In this document: positions 1 to 6,372 of the stretch, piece by piece
How positions within the stretch are numbered: the first letter of the stretch is position 1
Layout of the letters: each line of letters starts with the position of its first letter
Origin: Comamonadaceae bacterium
Lineage (GTDB): Bacteria; Pseudomonadota; Gammaproteobacteria; Burkholderiales; Burkholderiaceae_C
DNA: 6,777 nt
Direction of reading: 5' to 3'
Assembly: GCA_947458345.1 (NCBI GenBank)
Contig: CANHBU010000100.1
Coordinates: 1-6,777, forward strand
The notes under the pieces: generated by a model
Told to the model about the DNA's origin: nothing
Databases searched by the model: none
The model's input: only the letters and a program-made list of their open reading frames with translations
Translations under genes and position numbers: made by a program

Positions 1-1
1 C

Positions 2-916
2 AATGACACCGCCTTGGTGCCGCAAGTGCCGGCGACCCTGAACAAGGACATTCGTCAGGTTGAGGTGGCCGATTTGCGCGGCTACGAGGCCGTGGTGCAT
101 TTGGCCGAGCTGTCCAACGACCCGCTGTGCGAAAACTCGCCCGAACTGACCTTTGAGATCAACCACCGCGGCTCGGTGCACCTGGCGGCCATGGCCAAGG
201 CCGCGGGCGTGCAGCGCTTTGTGTACATGTCTTCCTGCAGCGTCTACGGCATCGCCGAAGGCGACACGCCCGTTGATGAAACCTGCGCCACCCATCCGCA
301 AACGGCCTACGCCCAATGCAAATTGCTGGTCGAGCGCGATGTGGCGGCGCTGGCTTCGAGCCAGTTCTCGCCCACCTTTATGCGCAACGCCACCGCCTAC
401 GGTGCCTCGCCACGCATGCGCTTTGACATCGTGCTCAACAACCTGTGCGGCCTGGCCGCGACGACGGGCAAGATCACCATGAGCAGCGACGGCTCGCCCT
501 GGCGCCCGCTGGTGCATGTGCTCGACATCAGCGAGGCCATTGCCTGCACGCTCGAGGCACCCAAAAGCGCGATCCACAACGAGATTTTTAATGTCGGCCA
601 CGACGCCGACAACTACCGCGTTCGCGACATCGCGCAGATCGTGGCCAGCGTCTACCCAAACTGCCAGCTTCAATTCGGGCCGGCCAGCTCCGACAACCGC
701 AGCTACCGGGTCAGCTTTGCCAAAATCGCCCGCCAGTTGCCCGGCTTTGAATGCCACTGGAATGCCCGCAAGGGCGCGCAGCAGCTGCACGATGTGTTTG
801 CGCGCATCGGCCTGGACAGCGCCACCTTCGACGCGCGTCCCTTCACCCGCCTCAAGCGCCTGAAGAACCTGACCGAGACCGGTCAGGTCGACGAACACCT
901 GGCTTGGGCGCACTGA
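2..916 (+). CDS. NAD-dependent epimerase/dehydratase, extended SDR (5' partial)
   Basis: This is a soluble cytoplasmic enzyme of the extended short-chain dehydrogenase family, the group that epimerises or dehydrates nucleotide sugars for cell-surface polysaccharide. The reading frame is open to the left edge, so the true start and the N-terminal GxxGxxG NAD-binding motif (about 40-50 residues) lie outside the window. Counting from the TTG codon at base 14, the visible parts are the Rossmann strand VVHLAE (27-32), an SSCSVYG motif (73-79) and YAQCK (99-103). Spacing to GalE from Escherichia coli places the catalytic residues at S74, Y99 and K103, and all three are present. The later segments PLVHVLDISEA and NEIFNVG are typical of the family's substrate half, as is the late DNRSYRVSF segment. 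The exact sugar substrate cannot be read from this. It ends with TGA, 126 bases before the next gene, and probably belongs to a sugar-nucleotide cluster to the left. Confidence 0.9.
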   Translation, partial: NDTALVPQVPATLNKDIRQVEVADLRGYEAVVHLAELSNDPLCENSPELTFEINHRGSVHLAAMAKAAGVQRFVYMSSCSVYGIAEGDTPVDETCATHPQTAYAQCKLLVERDVAALASSQFSPTFMRNATAYGASPRMRFDIVLNNLCGLAATTGKITMSSDGSPWRPLVHVLDISEAIACTLEAPKSAIHNEIFNVGHDADNYRVRDIAQIVASVYPNCQLQFGPASSDNRSYRVSFAKIARQLPGFECHWNARKGAQQLHDVFARIGLDSATFDARPFTRLKRLKNLTETGQVDEHLAWAH

Positions 917-1029
917 GGGATGGGCGGCTGATTGAGCCCTGCCTTGAATCGAAGGCCGCATCGCCACGCCCAACACTCTGCGCTGACTTTCAAAAACCGC
1001 TATCCTGCCGGGGCTTTACGCTTTCAAAC

Positions 1030-1034
1030 AGGAG
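1030..1034 (+). promoter_or_regulatory. Strong ribosome binding site of the Bug-type gene
   Basis: AGGAG lies 8 bases before the ATG at 1043. It decides the start: the same frame is open further upstream, to an ATG at 932, but that earlier start would put 37 charged residues ahead of an obvious signal peptide. Confidence 0.8.
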
Positions 1035-1042
1035 ACCGTTTC

Positions 1043-2041
1043 ATGCCAAATAAGAACACAGCCCGCCGTCCGTGGATGGCCGGTGCCTTGCTGAGCTGCC
1101 TGGGCCTTTTGGGTCTTTCGGGCCAGGCCGCTGCTCAGAGCAATTACCCCAACAAGCCCATCCGCATGGTCGTGCCCTTCGCGCGCGGCGGCTTGACCGA
1201 CACAAGCGGGCGCTTGATCGCCGAGCAACTGTCCAAGCGCCTGGGCCAGCAGGTCATCGTCGACAACAAGCCCGGCGCCTCGGGCAACATCGGCACCCAG
1301 ATGGTCGTCAGCGCCGAGCCCGACGGCTACACCCTGGTGCTCGGATTTGACGGCACCATGGTCATCAACCCACACGTCTTTGCCAAGATGCCTTTTGACA
1401 CCGTGCGTGACCTGGCCCCGGTGGGCAAGATCGGCGATGCGGTGCTGATCCTGGTCGCACACCCTGGGGTGCCAGCCAAGACCCTGCGCGAGGTGCTGGA
1501 CCTGTCCAAAAAGCAAAACGGCGGCCTGTCTTACGGCACCTCGGGCACCGGCGGCACGCCGCACATTGCCGGCGAATTGCTCAAAATGCGCACCGGGGCC
1601 AATTTGGTCCATGTGCCCTACAAAGGCGGCGGCCAAGCCCTGATTGATGTCATCGGCGGCAACATCCCGCTGGTCTACACCGCCATTGCTGGCGCCGTGC
1701 AACACGTCAAGAGCGGCAAGATCCATCCGGTGGCCGTCTCGAGCCTGCAGCGCTCGCGCGCCCTGCCCGATGTGCCCACCTTCATCGAAGCCGGTGTGAG
1801 CGACTTTGACGTCAGCTCCTGGGTGGGCATCATGGCCCCAGCCAAGACGCCGCGCGCCATCATCGAGCGACTCAACACCGAGCTCAACGCGGTGCTGGCC
1901 GACCCCGAAGTGCGTGAACGCCTGAACCAGCTGGGCTTCGCCGCCACGCCCGGCACCCCCGAAAAATTTGGTGAAGAAATCCGCCGCGACCTGAACCGCT
2001 ACGGCCCGGTGGTCAAGGCCGCGGGCATCAAGGCCGAGTAA
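1043..2041 (+). CDS. Bug/TctC-family tripartite tricarboxylate transporter substrate-binding protein
   Basis: This is a periplasmic solute-binding protein of the Bug (TctC) family, whose known members bind small carboxylates such as citrate, aspartate, glutamate or terephthalate. The product has 332 residues, normal for the family. A signal peptide covers about residues 1-31 (basic start, hydrophobic core 13-26, cleavage near AAA-QS). The mature protein opens with the family hallmark YPNKPIRMVVPFARGG (35-50) with D53 following, then DNKPGASGNIG (74-84), PDGYTL (93-98), a GTSGTGGTPH loop (165-174) and HVPYKGGG (190-197). The usual sequence at 45-50 is PFAPGG; here the fourth position is R48. 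No TctA or TctB membrane gene is nearby, so it is an orphan receptor here, as is common in Burkholderiales, and its ligand is unknown. Its stop codon overlaps the ribosome binding site of the next gene, which suggests co-transcription. Confidence 0.92.
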   Translation: MPNKNTARRPWMAGALLSCLGLLGLSGQAAAQSNYPNKPIRMVVPFARGGLTDTSGRLIAEQLSKRLGQQVIVDNKPGASGNIGTQMVVSAEPDGYTLVLGFDGTMVINPHVFAKMPFDTVRDLAPVGKIGDAVLILVAHPGVPAKTLREVLDLSKKQNGGLSYGTSGTGGTPHIAGELLKMRTGANLVHVPYKGGGQALIDVIGGNIPLVYTAIAGAVQHVKSGKIHPVAVSSLQRSRALPDVPTFIEAGVSDFDVSSWVGIMAPAKTPRAIIERLNTELNAVLADPEVRERLNQLGFAATPGTPEKFGEEIRRDLNRYGPVVKAAGIKAE

Positions 2042-2046
2042 GGGAG
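2039..2046 (+). promoter_or_regulatory. Ribosome binding site overlapping the upstream stop codon
   Basis: TAAGGGAG combines the stop codon of the Bug-type gene with a Shine-Dalgarno sequence (AAGGGAG) 7 bases before the TTG at 2054. It supports the TTG start of the repeat protein and suggests translational coupling. Confidence 0.65.
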
Positions 2047-2053
2047 CGCGGCC

Positions 2054-2464
2054 TTGAAAGTGCGAGGCTTGGCCCGGCAGCTCGGCGCTGCGCTTTGCCT
2101 GCTGCTGTGCCTGAGCCCCTGGGCGCAAGCGCAGCGGGTGTACGACGGCAGCGGCCGGATGCTTGGCCGCGTCGATGCGCAGCGCTACTACGATGCCTCG
2201 GGCCAGTCCATCGGTCGCGTGGAGGGCAACACCGTCTACGACAGCTCGGGCCGAACCCTCGGACGCATCGAGGGTGAGCGCATCTATGACGCCTCGGGCC
2301 GCCAGATCGGGCGGGTCGAAGGCGAGCGCCTCTACAGCGCCTCGGGCACGGCCATGGGCCGCATCGAGGGCGAGCGCCTCTACGACGCCTCGGGCCGCCA
2401 GATCGGCCGCACCGACGGTCTGCGGCGCATGCAGACCATCGTTTACTTCTACTTCTTCATGTAA
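2054..2464 (+). CDS. Exported small protein of six 16-residue tandem repeats
   Basis: This gene encodes 136 residues and starts at TTG. Residues 1-26 form a signal peptide (basic KVRGLAR, hydrophobic LGAALCLLLCL, cleavage after AQA), so the mature protein is probably periplasmic or surface-exposed. Residues 28-123 are exactly six 16-residue units (28-43, 44-59, 60-75, 76-91, 92-107, 108-123) with consensus R-[VIL]-Y-D-A-S-G-R-x-[IL]-G-R-[VI]-E-G-E. The chain ends in a hydrophobic aromatic tail, TIVYFYFFM. The pattern of short strands with a D-x-SG turn followed by GR suggests a small repetitive beta structure; it recalls proteins annotated as '5-fold beta-flower', but that link is from memory and untested. 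No catalytic motif is visible and the function is unknown. It lies 12 bases behind the Bug-type gene, and the codon use matches its neighbours. Confidence 0.78.
   Translation: MKVRGLARQLGAALCLLLCLSPWAQAQRVYDGSGRMLGRVDAQRYYDASGQSIGRVEGNTVYDSSGRTLGRIEGERIYDASGRQIGRVEGERLYSASGTAMGRIEGERLYDASGRQIGRTDGLRRMQTIVYFYFFM
2135..2422 (+). repeat. Six in-frame 48-bp tandem coding repeats
   Basis: These are 288 bases divided into six 48-bp units with no gaps, encoding the 16-residue units of the small exported protein. Units 4 and 6 are the closest pair and share a run of over 20 identical bases covering the D-A-S-G-R-Q-I-G codons. Other units differ mainly at third positions and in unit boundaries, so the array is old enough to have drifted but still constrained at protein level. 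Confidence 0.85.
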
Positions 2465-2652
2465 GAAGCAGGGCTGGCGGCGGCCGCAAGGCAGATCGCT
2501 GAGCCGCCGAGGTCGCCAGCGCAGGTCGGCGGCCCAGGATCTAGCTTTGGCGCGCCCGGCGCGCAATGCTCATCCGTACAATGCAACGGGTATTGATGGG
2601 TCTTGAGGGATCTTGAGCCCCAAGCCCCCATGCGTCAAAGCCCCTGGCCCCC
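2465..2652 (+). other. Intergenic region with a GC palindrome, upstream of the ABC transporter operon
   Basis: These 188 bases hold no convincing gene. The 15 bases at 2550-2564 form a perfect 7-bp inverted repeat around a single C (GCGCGCC-C-GGCGCGC), which folds as a 6-bp stem with a 3-base loop. No T-run follows, so it is a poor intrinsic terminator, though it does fall between two transcription units. TACAAT at 2577-2582 could be a -10 element for the transporter operon, giving a leader of about 60 bases. No good -35 box sits at the proper distance. Confidence 0.5.
2577..2582 (+). promoter_or_regulatory. Candidate -10 element of the ABC transporter operon
   Basis: TACAAT matches the sigma-70 -10 consensus at five of six positions and lies 70 bases before the first permease start. 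The positions 16-18 bases upstream are GC-only and do not resemble TTGACA, and there is no extended -10 TG. The call rests on one box and on location. Confidence 0.25.
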
Positions 2653-3489
2653 ATGTCCCTGCATGAACCTGTCCCTGCGCGCAAGCCGCCCCCGCCGGCG
2701 GCCGTGCCCTGGCATCGCCAATCCTGGTGGGACTTGCTGCAGTTCACTCTCGCTGCCGTCCTGCTCATCGGCCTGACCTACCACGGCGCAACCCAGATGG
2801 GTTACCAGTGGAAGTGGGACCGGGTGCCGCGCTATGTAGTGCGCGTGATTGAAGGGCAGTGGCTGGCAGGCCCGCTTCTCAAGGGCCTGATGGTCACGCT
2901 GGAGTTGGCCGTCAAGGCCTCGGTCCTGGCCTTGCTCATCGGCGCCCTCACCGCCTGGATGCGCACCGCGCCCTCGCAGGTGGGCCGAGCGCTGGCCTGG
3001 ACCTACATCGAGTTGATTCGCAACACGCCGCTGTTGGTGCAGATTTTGGTGTGCTATTTCATTTTGGCGCCCGCCCTGGGTATGGGGCGCGAGACCACCG
3101 GCGTGGTCTGTCTGGCGCTGTACGAGGGCGCTTTTGCGGCCGAAATCATTCGTGGGGCGCTGCAGGCCGTTCCCAAGGGGCAGCGCGAAGCGTCCTTGAG
3201 CCTGGGCATGACCGAAGCGGACACCGCCCGCGACATTGTCTGGCCTCAGGCCTTGCCCCTGATGCTGCCGCCGCTGGCTGGCGTGCTGGTCAATCTGGTC
3301 AAGCATTCGGCCATCGTCAGCGTGATTGCCGTCTTCGACCTGACCACGCAAGCGCGCACCATCATTTCGGACACTTTCATGGCCTTCGAGATCTGGCTGA
3401 CCACGGCCGCACTGTATTTGTGCATCACCTTGAGCCTGTCGCTGGCGGTCAGCGCCTTGGAGCGCCGTGTGCGCCGGCGCCGATGGTGA
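2653..3489 (+). CDS. Polar amino-acid-type ABC transporter permease, first subunit
   Basis: This is an inner-membrane subunit of an ABC importer of the HisM/GltK type (BPD_transp_1 fold), 278 residues. A cytoplasmic proline-rich N-terminus (KPPPP at 11-15) leads into hydrophobic segments at roughly 29-46, 78-102, 112-141, 147-165, 203-228 and 247-268. RNTPLLVQ (123-130) is the usual family signature. The EAA coupling loop, which docks on the ATPase, is REASLSLG (178-185) followed by IVWPQA (195-200). The segment YQWKWDRVPRYV (51-62) is typical of amino-acid permeases. The protein ends in the basic cluster RRVRRRRW. It is the first gene of the transporter operon and the natural partner of the permease at 4409. 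No Shine-Dalgarno sequence precedes the ATG; it is the only reasonable start, since the nearest upstream ATG (2630) is out of frame. Substrate cannot be assigned. Confidence 0.9.
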   Translation: MSLHEPVPARKPPPPAAVPWHRQSWWDLLQFTLAAVLLIGLTYHGATQMGYQWKWDRVPRYVVRVIEGQWLAGPLLKGLMVTLELAVKASVLALLIGALTAWMRTAPSQVGRALAWTYIELIRNTPLLVQILVCYFILAPALGMGRETTGVVCLALYEGAFAAEIIRGALQAVPKGQREASLSLGMTEADTARDIVWPQALPLMLPPLAGVLVNLVKHSAIVSVIAVFDLTTQARTIISDTFMAFEIWLTTAALYLCITLSLSLAVSALERRVRRRRW

Positions 3490-3534
3490 TAGAGTCAAGT
3501 CTGCCTTCGTCACTCCCGCAAAAATTCTTTTAAC

Positions 3535-3539
3535 GAGGA
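3535..3539 (+). promoter_or_regulatory. Ribosome binding site of the ABC binding-protein gene
   Basis: GAGGA lies 6 bases before the ATG at 3546. It is the only clear Shine-Dalgarno sequence in the four-gene transporter operon, which fits high expression of the binding protein. Confidence 0.7.
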
Positions 3540-3545
3540 CCCCCT

Positions 3546-4358
3546 ATGCGCATCCGCCGTCTGTTTCTCACCCTGGGCCTGGCGCTTGTGGGCGCCATGA
3601 GCGCGCTCACCGCAGCCCACGCCCAGCAAGACAATCTGATGGACACCATTAAGAAAAAGGGCAAGCTGCAAGTGGGCTTTTCCAGCTTCGTGCCCTGGGC
3701 CATGCGCGACAAGCAGGGCAGCTGGGTGGGCTTCGAGATCGACGTCTCAACCAAGCTGGCCCAAGACCTGGGCGTGCAACTCGAGCTGATCCCCACCGCC
3801 TGGGACGCCATCATTCCCTCGCTGATCGCCGGCCGATTTGACGTCATCATCAGCGGCATGACGATCACGCCCGCGCGGCAAGAGCAAATCGACTTCACTG
3901 CGCCCTACTCCACCTCGGGCCAGGGCGTCGCGGCCTCCCGGCAATTGGCGGCCAATCTGAAATGGCCCGAAGGCTACAACAGCCCCAATGTGACCTTCAC
4001 CTGCCGCCGGGGCGTGGCCGGCTGCAAGACGGTCGAAGAAAAATGGCCCAAGGCCACGCTGCGGCAATTTGACGATGATGCGATCGCGTTTCAGGAAGTG
4101 ATCAACGGCAACGCCCATGCCGTCATTTCCAGCGAGCCCAAGCCCTCGTTCTTTACCTTGCGCAACCCAACCCGCTTGTTCAAGCCGACCAACGAAAACA
4201 TCGTCAACACCTTCGAAGGTTTCGGCCTGCGCAAGGGCAATGCGGCGGCCATCGCCGGCTTTAACGACTGGATCAACAAGAACCAGGCCTGGCTCAAGCA
4301 GCGCCATCAATACTGGTTCCGCACCCAGGATTGGGCCAATCTGGTGCCCAATCTGTGA
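3546..4358 (+). CDS. ABC transporter periplasmic substrate-binding protein, SBP_bac_3 family
   Basis: This is the periplasmic ligand-capture subunit of the importer, 270 residues, the usual length for this family. The signal peptide is residues 1-26 (RIRR, hydrophobic 6-18, cleavage AHA-QQ); the cleavage site has no lipobox cysteine, so the mature protein should be soluble. Domain 1 carries GFSSFVPW (44-51), VGFEIDV (61-67), AWDAIIPSL (85-93) and DVIISGMTITPARQEQIDF (99-117). By alignment in mind with LAO/HisJ proteins, F48 and W86 are the aromatic ligand contacts and R111 is the carboxylate-binding arginine; all are kept. Domain 2 is unusual: the standard GTT-type loop reads CRRGVAGC (153-160), with two cysteines that could form a disulfide, and the usual acidic amino-group contact is replaced by S196 in SSEP. 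The ligand may therefore not be an ordinary alpha-amino acid. It sits between the two permease genes. Confidence 0.9.
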   Translation: MRIRRLFLTLGLALVGAMSALTAAHAQQDNLMDTIKKKGKLQVGFSSFVPWAMRDKQGSWVGFEIDVSTKLAQDLGVQLELIPTAWDAIIPSLIAGRFDVIISGMTITPARQEQIDFTAPYSTSGQGVAASRQLAANLKWPEGYNSPNVTFTCRRGVAGCKTVEEKWPKATLRQFDDDAIAFQEVINGNAHAVISSEPKPSFFTLRNPTRLFKPTNENIVNTFEGFGLRKGNAAAIAGFNDWINKNQAWLKQRHQYWFRTQDWANLVPNL

Positions 4359-4408
4359 TCGCAGGGCAGGCCGTCAAGCCCCGGGCAGTGCTCTAACACG
4401 CACCGGCC

Positions 4409-5329
4409 ATGGCTGACCCTGCTGCGGTCATCGCACCGCGCCCGGCCCCGCCCCCTGCCCGGCAAAGGTGGGGCCGGCTCGATGCGTTTTGGCTGGCGCT
4501 GATCGGCGTGCTCACCGCCGCTGTTGTATGGCGGTCCCACAGCGCCTTGAGCTACAACTGGGACTGGTCTTCGGTCTGGCCCTACGTCCTCAAGTACGAC
4601 GCCAAGAGCGCAAGCTGGGTGCCCAACTTGCTGCTGCAGGGCCTGATGACGACGGTGCGGCTGGCTTTGTGGGGCATGCTGCTGGCCACCGTGATCGGCC
4701 TGGTCATGGGCTGGATGCGCAACCATCGCCGCTTGCTGCTGCGCCTGATTGCCAGCACCTATGTGATGACGGTGCGCAACATCCCGCCGGTGGTGTTCGT
4801 CTTCATCTTCGTTTACTTCATCTCCAGCCAATTCATGCCGGTGCTGGCGCTCGACAGCCGGGTCGCTCAATTGCCCGCGCCCGTGCAAGAGTTGCTGAGC
4901 GTGCTGTTTGGCCCACTGAACCTGATCAACAACTTTTTTCTCGGTCTGATTTGCCTGTCGGTCTTCACCGGCGCCTACGTCACCGAAATCGTGCGCGCCG
5001 GTCTGCAGTCGGTGGCGCCCGGGCAAGGCGAAGCCGCACGCAGCCTGGGCCTGTCGGATGCCGACGTGATGCGCTGGGTCATCTGGCCGCAGGCGCTGCG
5101 CAATGTATTGCCCGCGCTCAGCGGCCAGTTCATCCAGCTCATCAAAGACTCTTCACTGGTTTCTTTGGTGTCGATCCAGGAGCTGTCTTTTATGGCGCAA
5201 GACGTGCAGGTGTCCACCCAGCGCGTCTTCGAGGTCTTTGTGCTGACGGCCGTGGTTTACTTTTGCATCTGCTTTGTCCTGTCGCAGCTGTTCGCCCATC
5301 TTGAGCGCCGACATGGCCGCACCCGCTGA
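4409..5329 (+). CDS. Polar amino-acid-type ABC transporter permease, second subunit
   Basis: This is the second inner-membrane subunit of the importer, 306 residues, paralogous to the product of the gene at 2653. Both share the pattern Y-x-W-x-W-x-x-V (here SYNWDWSSV, 48-56) and then a GLM-x-T segment (78-82 here). Hydrophobic segments lie near 28-43, 78-101, 110-140, 175-198, 232-255 and 275-295. RNIPPVVF (123-130) replaces the RNTPLLVQ of its partner. The EAA loop is GEAARSLG (207-214), then IWPQALR (225-231). It is about 28 residues longer, chiefly from an insert around 141-172 between the third and fourth segments, probably a periplasmic loop. No Shine-Dalgarno sequence is visible before the ATG. 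It begins 50 bases after the binding-protein stop and would pair with the first permease as a heterodimer. Confidence 0.9.
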   Translation: MADPAAVIAPRPAPPPARQRWGRLDAFWLALIGVLTAAVVWRSHSALSYNWDWSSVWPYVLKYDAKSASWVPNLLLQGLMTTVRLALWGMLLATVIGLVMGWMRNHRRLLLRLIASTYVMTVRNIPPVVFVFIFVYFISSQFMPVLALDSRVAQLPAPVQELLSVLFGPLNLINNFFLGLICLSVFTGAYVTEIVRAGLQSVAPGQGEAARSLGLSDADVMRWVIWPQALRNVLPALSGQFIQLIKDSSLVSLVSIQELSFMAQDVQVSTQRVFEVFVLTAVVYFCICFVLSQLFAHLERRHGRTR

Positions 5330-5355
5330 CCCAGACGCAAAGCCGAGCCGACCCC

Positions 5356-6090
5356 ATGAGCACTCCACTGATTGAAATCAAAGGCCTGAACAAATGGTTT
5401 GGCCCACACCACGTCCTGCGGGATATCGACCTGAGCGTGCAAGCGGGCCAAAAAGTGGTGATCTGCGGACCTTCGGGATCGGGAAAATCCACCCTGATCC
5501 GCTGCCTCAATCAGCTCGAGCAGCACCAGCAAGGCAGCATCCGCTTCGAGGGCCAATTGCTCGAAGGCGATGCCGCCCAACTGCGCCGGGTGCGGCGCGA
5601 CATGGGCATGGTGTTTCAGCAGTTCAATTTGTTCGGACACCTGAGCGTGCTGCAAAACTGTGTGCTGCCGCTCAGGCGCGTGCTCGGGCTGAGCGAGTCG
5701 CTCGCACGCGAGCGGGCCATGCAGTTGCTCGAGCGCGTGCGCATCCCCGAGCAGGCCCACAAATTCCCGGCCCAGCTCTCCGGCGGCCAGCAACAAAGGG
5801 TGGCCATTGCCCGCTCGCTGTGCATGCAGCCCAAGGTCATGCTCTTTGACGAGCCCACCTCGGCCCTTGATCCCGAGATGATCAAGGAAGTGCTCGACGT
5901 CATGACCGAGTTGGCTGAATCGGGCATGACGATGCTGTGCGTGACCCACGAAATGGGCTTTGCACGCCGCGTGGCCGACACCCTGGTGTTTATGGACCAG
6001 GGTTGCCTGATCGAGCAGGCCCCGCCCGAAGCATTTTTCACCCAGCCGCGCTCGCCGCGAACCCAAAGCTTTCTCGCGCAGATTCTTTAG
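5356..6090 (+). CDS. Amino-acid-type ABC transporter ATP-binding protein
   Basis: This is the cytoplasmic ATPase that powers the importer, 244 residues, the usual GlnQ/HisP length. All nucleotide-binding elements are intact: Walker [10 protein letters not shown] (38-46), Q-loop Q88 in VFQQFNLF, signature LSGGQ (141-145) followed by [10 protein letters not shown], Walker B VMLFDEP (161-167), D-loop SALD (169-172) and switch histidine H198 in VTHEMGFA. The N-terminal IKGLNKWFG and the VTHEMGFAR region are characteristic of the polar amino-acid subfamily. Its C-terminus is short and has no added regulatory domain, as usual for that group. It starts 26 bases after the second permease, has no clear Shine-Dalgarno sequence and ends the operon with TAG. 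As a single ATPase gene it should work as a homodimer. Confidence 0.95.
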   Translation: MSTPLIEIKGLNKWFGPHHVLRDIDLSVQAGQKVVICGPSGSGKSTLIRCLNQLEQHQQGSIRFEGQLLEGDAAQLRRVRRDMGMVFQQFNLFGHLSVLQNCVLPLRRVLGLSESLARERAMQLLERVRIPEQAHKFPAQLSGGQQQRVAIARSLCMQPKVMLFDEPTSALDPEMIKEVLDVMTELAESGMTMLCVTHEMGFARRVADTLVFMDQGCLIEQAPPEAFFTQPRSPRTQSFLAQIL

Positions 6091-6149
6091 GGCGCGCAAG
6101 GTCAGTCCAGCCCGGCTGCTGCCGCGTCGCTGGCTGTCGTTGCCCCGCG
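6091..6149 (+). other. Short region between the ATPase gene and the transposase remnant
   Basis: No gene is seen here. CAGCCCG at 6108-6114 pairs with CGGGCTG at 6153-6159, a 7-bp stem enclosing 38 bases; the right arm falls inside the transposase remnant and is followed by TTGTTG, so it is at best a weak candidate terminator for the transporter operon. CCGCGTC occurs twice as a direct repeat (6122-6128 and 6145-6151). Confidence 0.3.
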
Positions 6150-6362
6150 TCACGGGCTGTTGTTGCCGCCACCGGCCACGACAGAAACCGGGCCAAACAA
6201 ATCCAGACCTTCGATCTTCTTGCCCGCCTTGACTTGCCGCGCCCAACGCTGGGGCAGGGATGCCTCGAACTCTTGCCAGGGCATGCGGTTGGCCAGTACC
6301 GCCAGCGGGTGGCGAAAATCGATCATCTGGTCCAGGCGGTTGCGGAAAAAATCATCGCCCAT
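6150..6362 (-). pseudogene. Truncated IS5-type transposase, N-terminal 70 codons only
   Basis: Read on the minus strand from the ATG at 6362-6360, the frame encodes 70 residues and then a TGA. It starts MGDDFFRNRLDQMI and continues with RHPLAVLANRMPWQEFE and AGKKIEGLDLFGPVSVVAGGG. I recognise this as the N-terminus of IS5-family (IS4-superfamily, DDE) transposases, where the VVAGGG segment normally leads into a G-R-P-x-L-P-x-R-L motif and about 300 more residues. Here it turns into NNSP and stops, so the DNA-binding start remains but the whole catalytic DDE domain is missing. GAGGA lies 7 bases before the ATG. The frame extends upstream to an ATG at 6452, but the added residues look non-coding. 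The fragment cannot transpose; it is the relic of a deleted insertion sequence next to the end of the transporter operon. Confidence 0.8.
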
Positions 6363-6372
6363 GGTGCTGTCC

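Noticed and set aside
941..956. Hairpin GCCTT-GAATCG-AAGGC after the SDR gene as a terminator
   Set aside because: The stem is only 5 bp and is followed by GC-rich sequence without a T-run.
983..1006. CTGACT and TATCCT as a promoter for the Bug-type gene
   Set aside because: The boxes are only 12 bases apart, too close for sigma-70, and no better -35 lies 16-18 bases upstream of TATCCT.
2135..2422. Regular 48-bp repeats that might suggest a CRISPR array
   Set aside because: The repeats are contiguous with no unique spacers, keep the reading frame and encode a conserved 16-residue unit.
1016..2566. A 516-codon open frame on the minus strand across the Bug-type gene and repeat gene
   Set aside because: It spans two well-supported plus-strand genes. 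Its product is rich in A, G, H, D and R as expected for the antisense of GC-rich codons, and it has no recognisable domain.
2635..3513. A 292-codon minus-strand open frame opposite the first permease
   Set aside because: It is the antisense shadow of a gene with clear permease motifs; the product is mostly G, Q, H and R with no family pattern.
4359..4408. Possible stem-loop between the binding-protein and second permease genes
   Set aside because: Only 4-bp pairings such as GGGC with GCCC can be found, too weak to claim an attenuator.
5257..6246. A 329-codon minus-strand open frame opposite the ATPase gene
   Set aside because: It is the antisense shadow of an intact ABC ATPase. Its beginning overlaps the transposase remnant out of frame.
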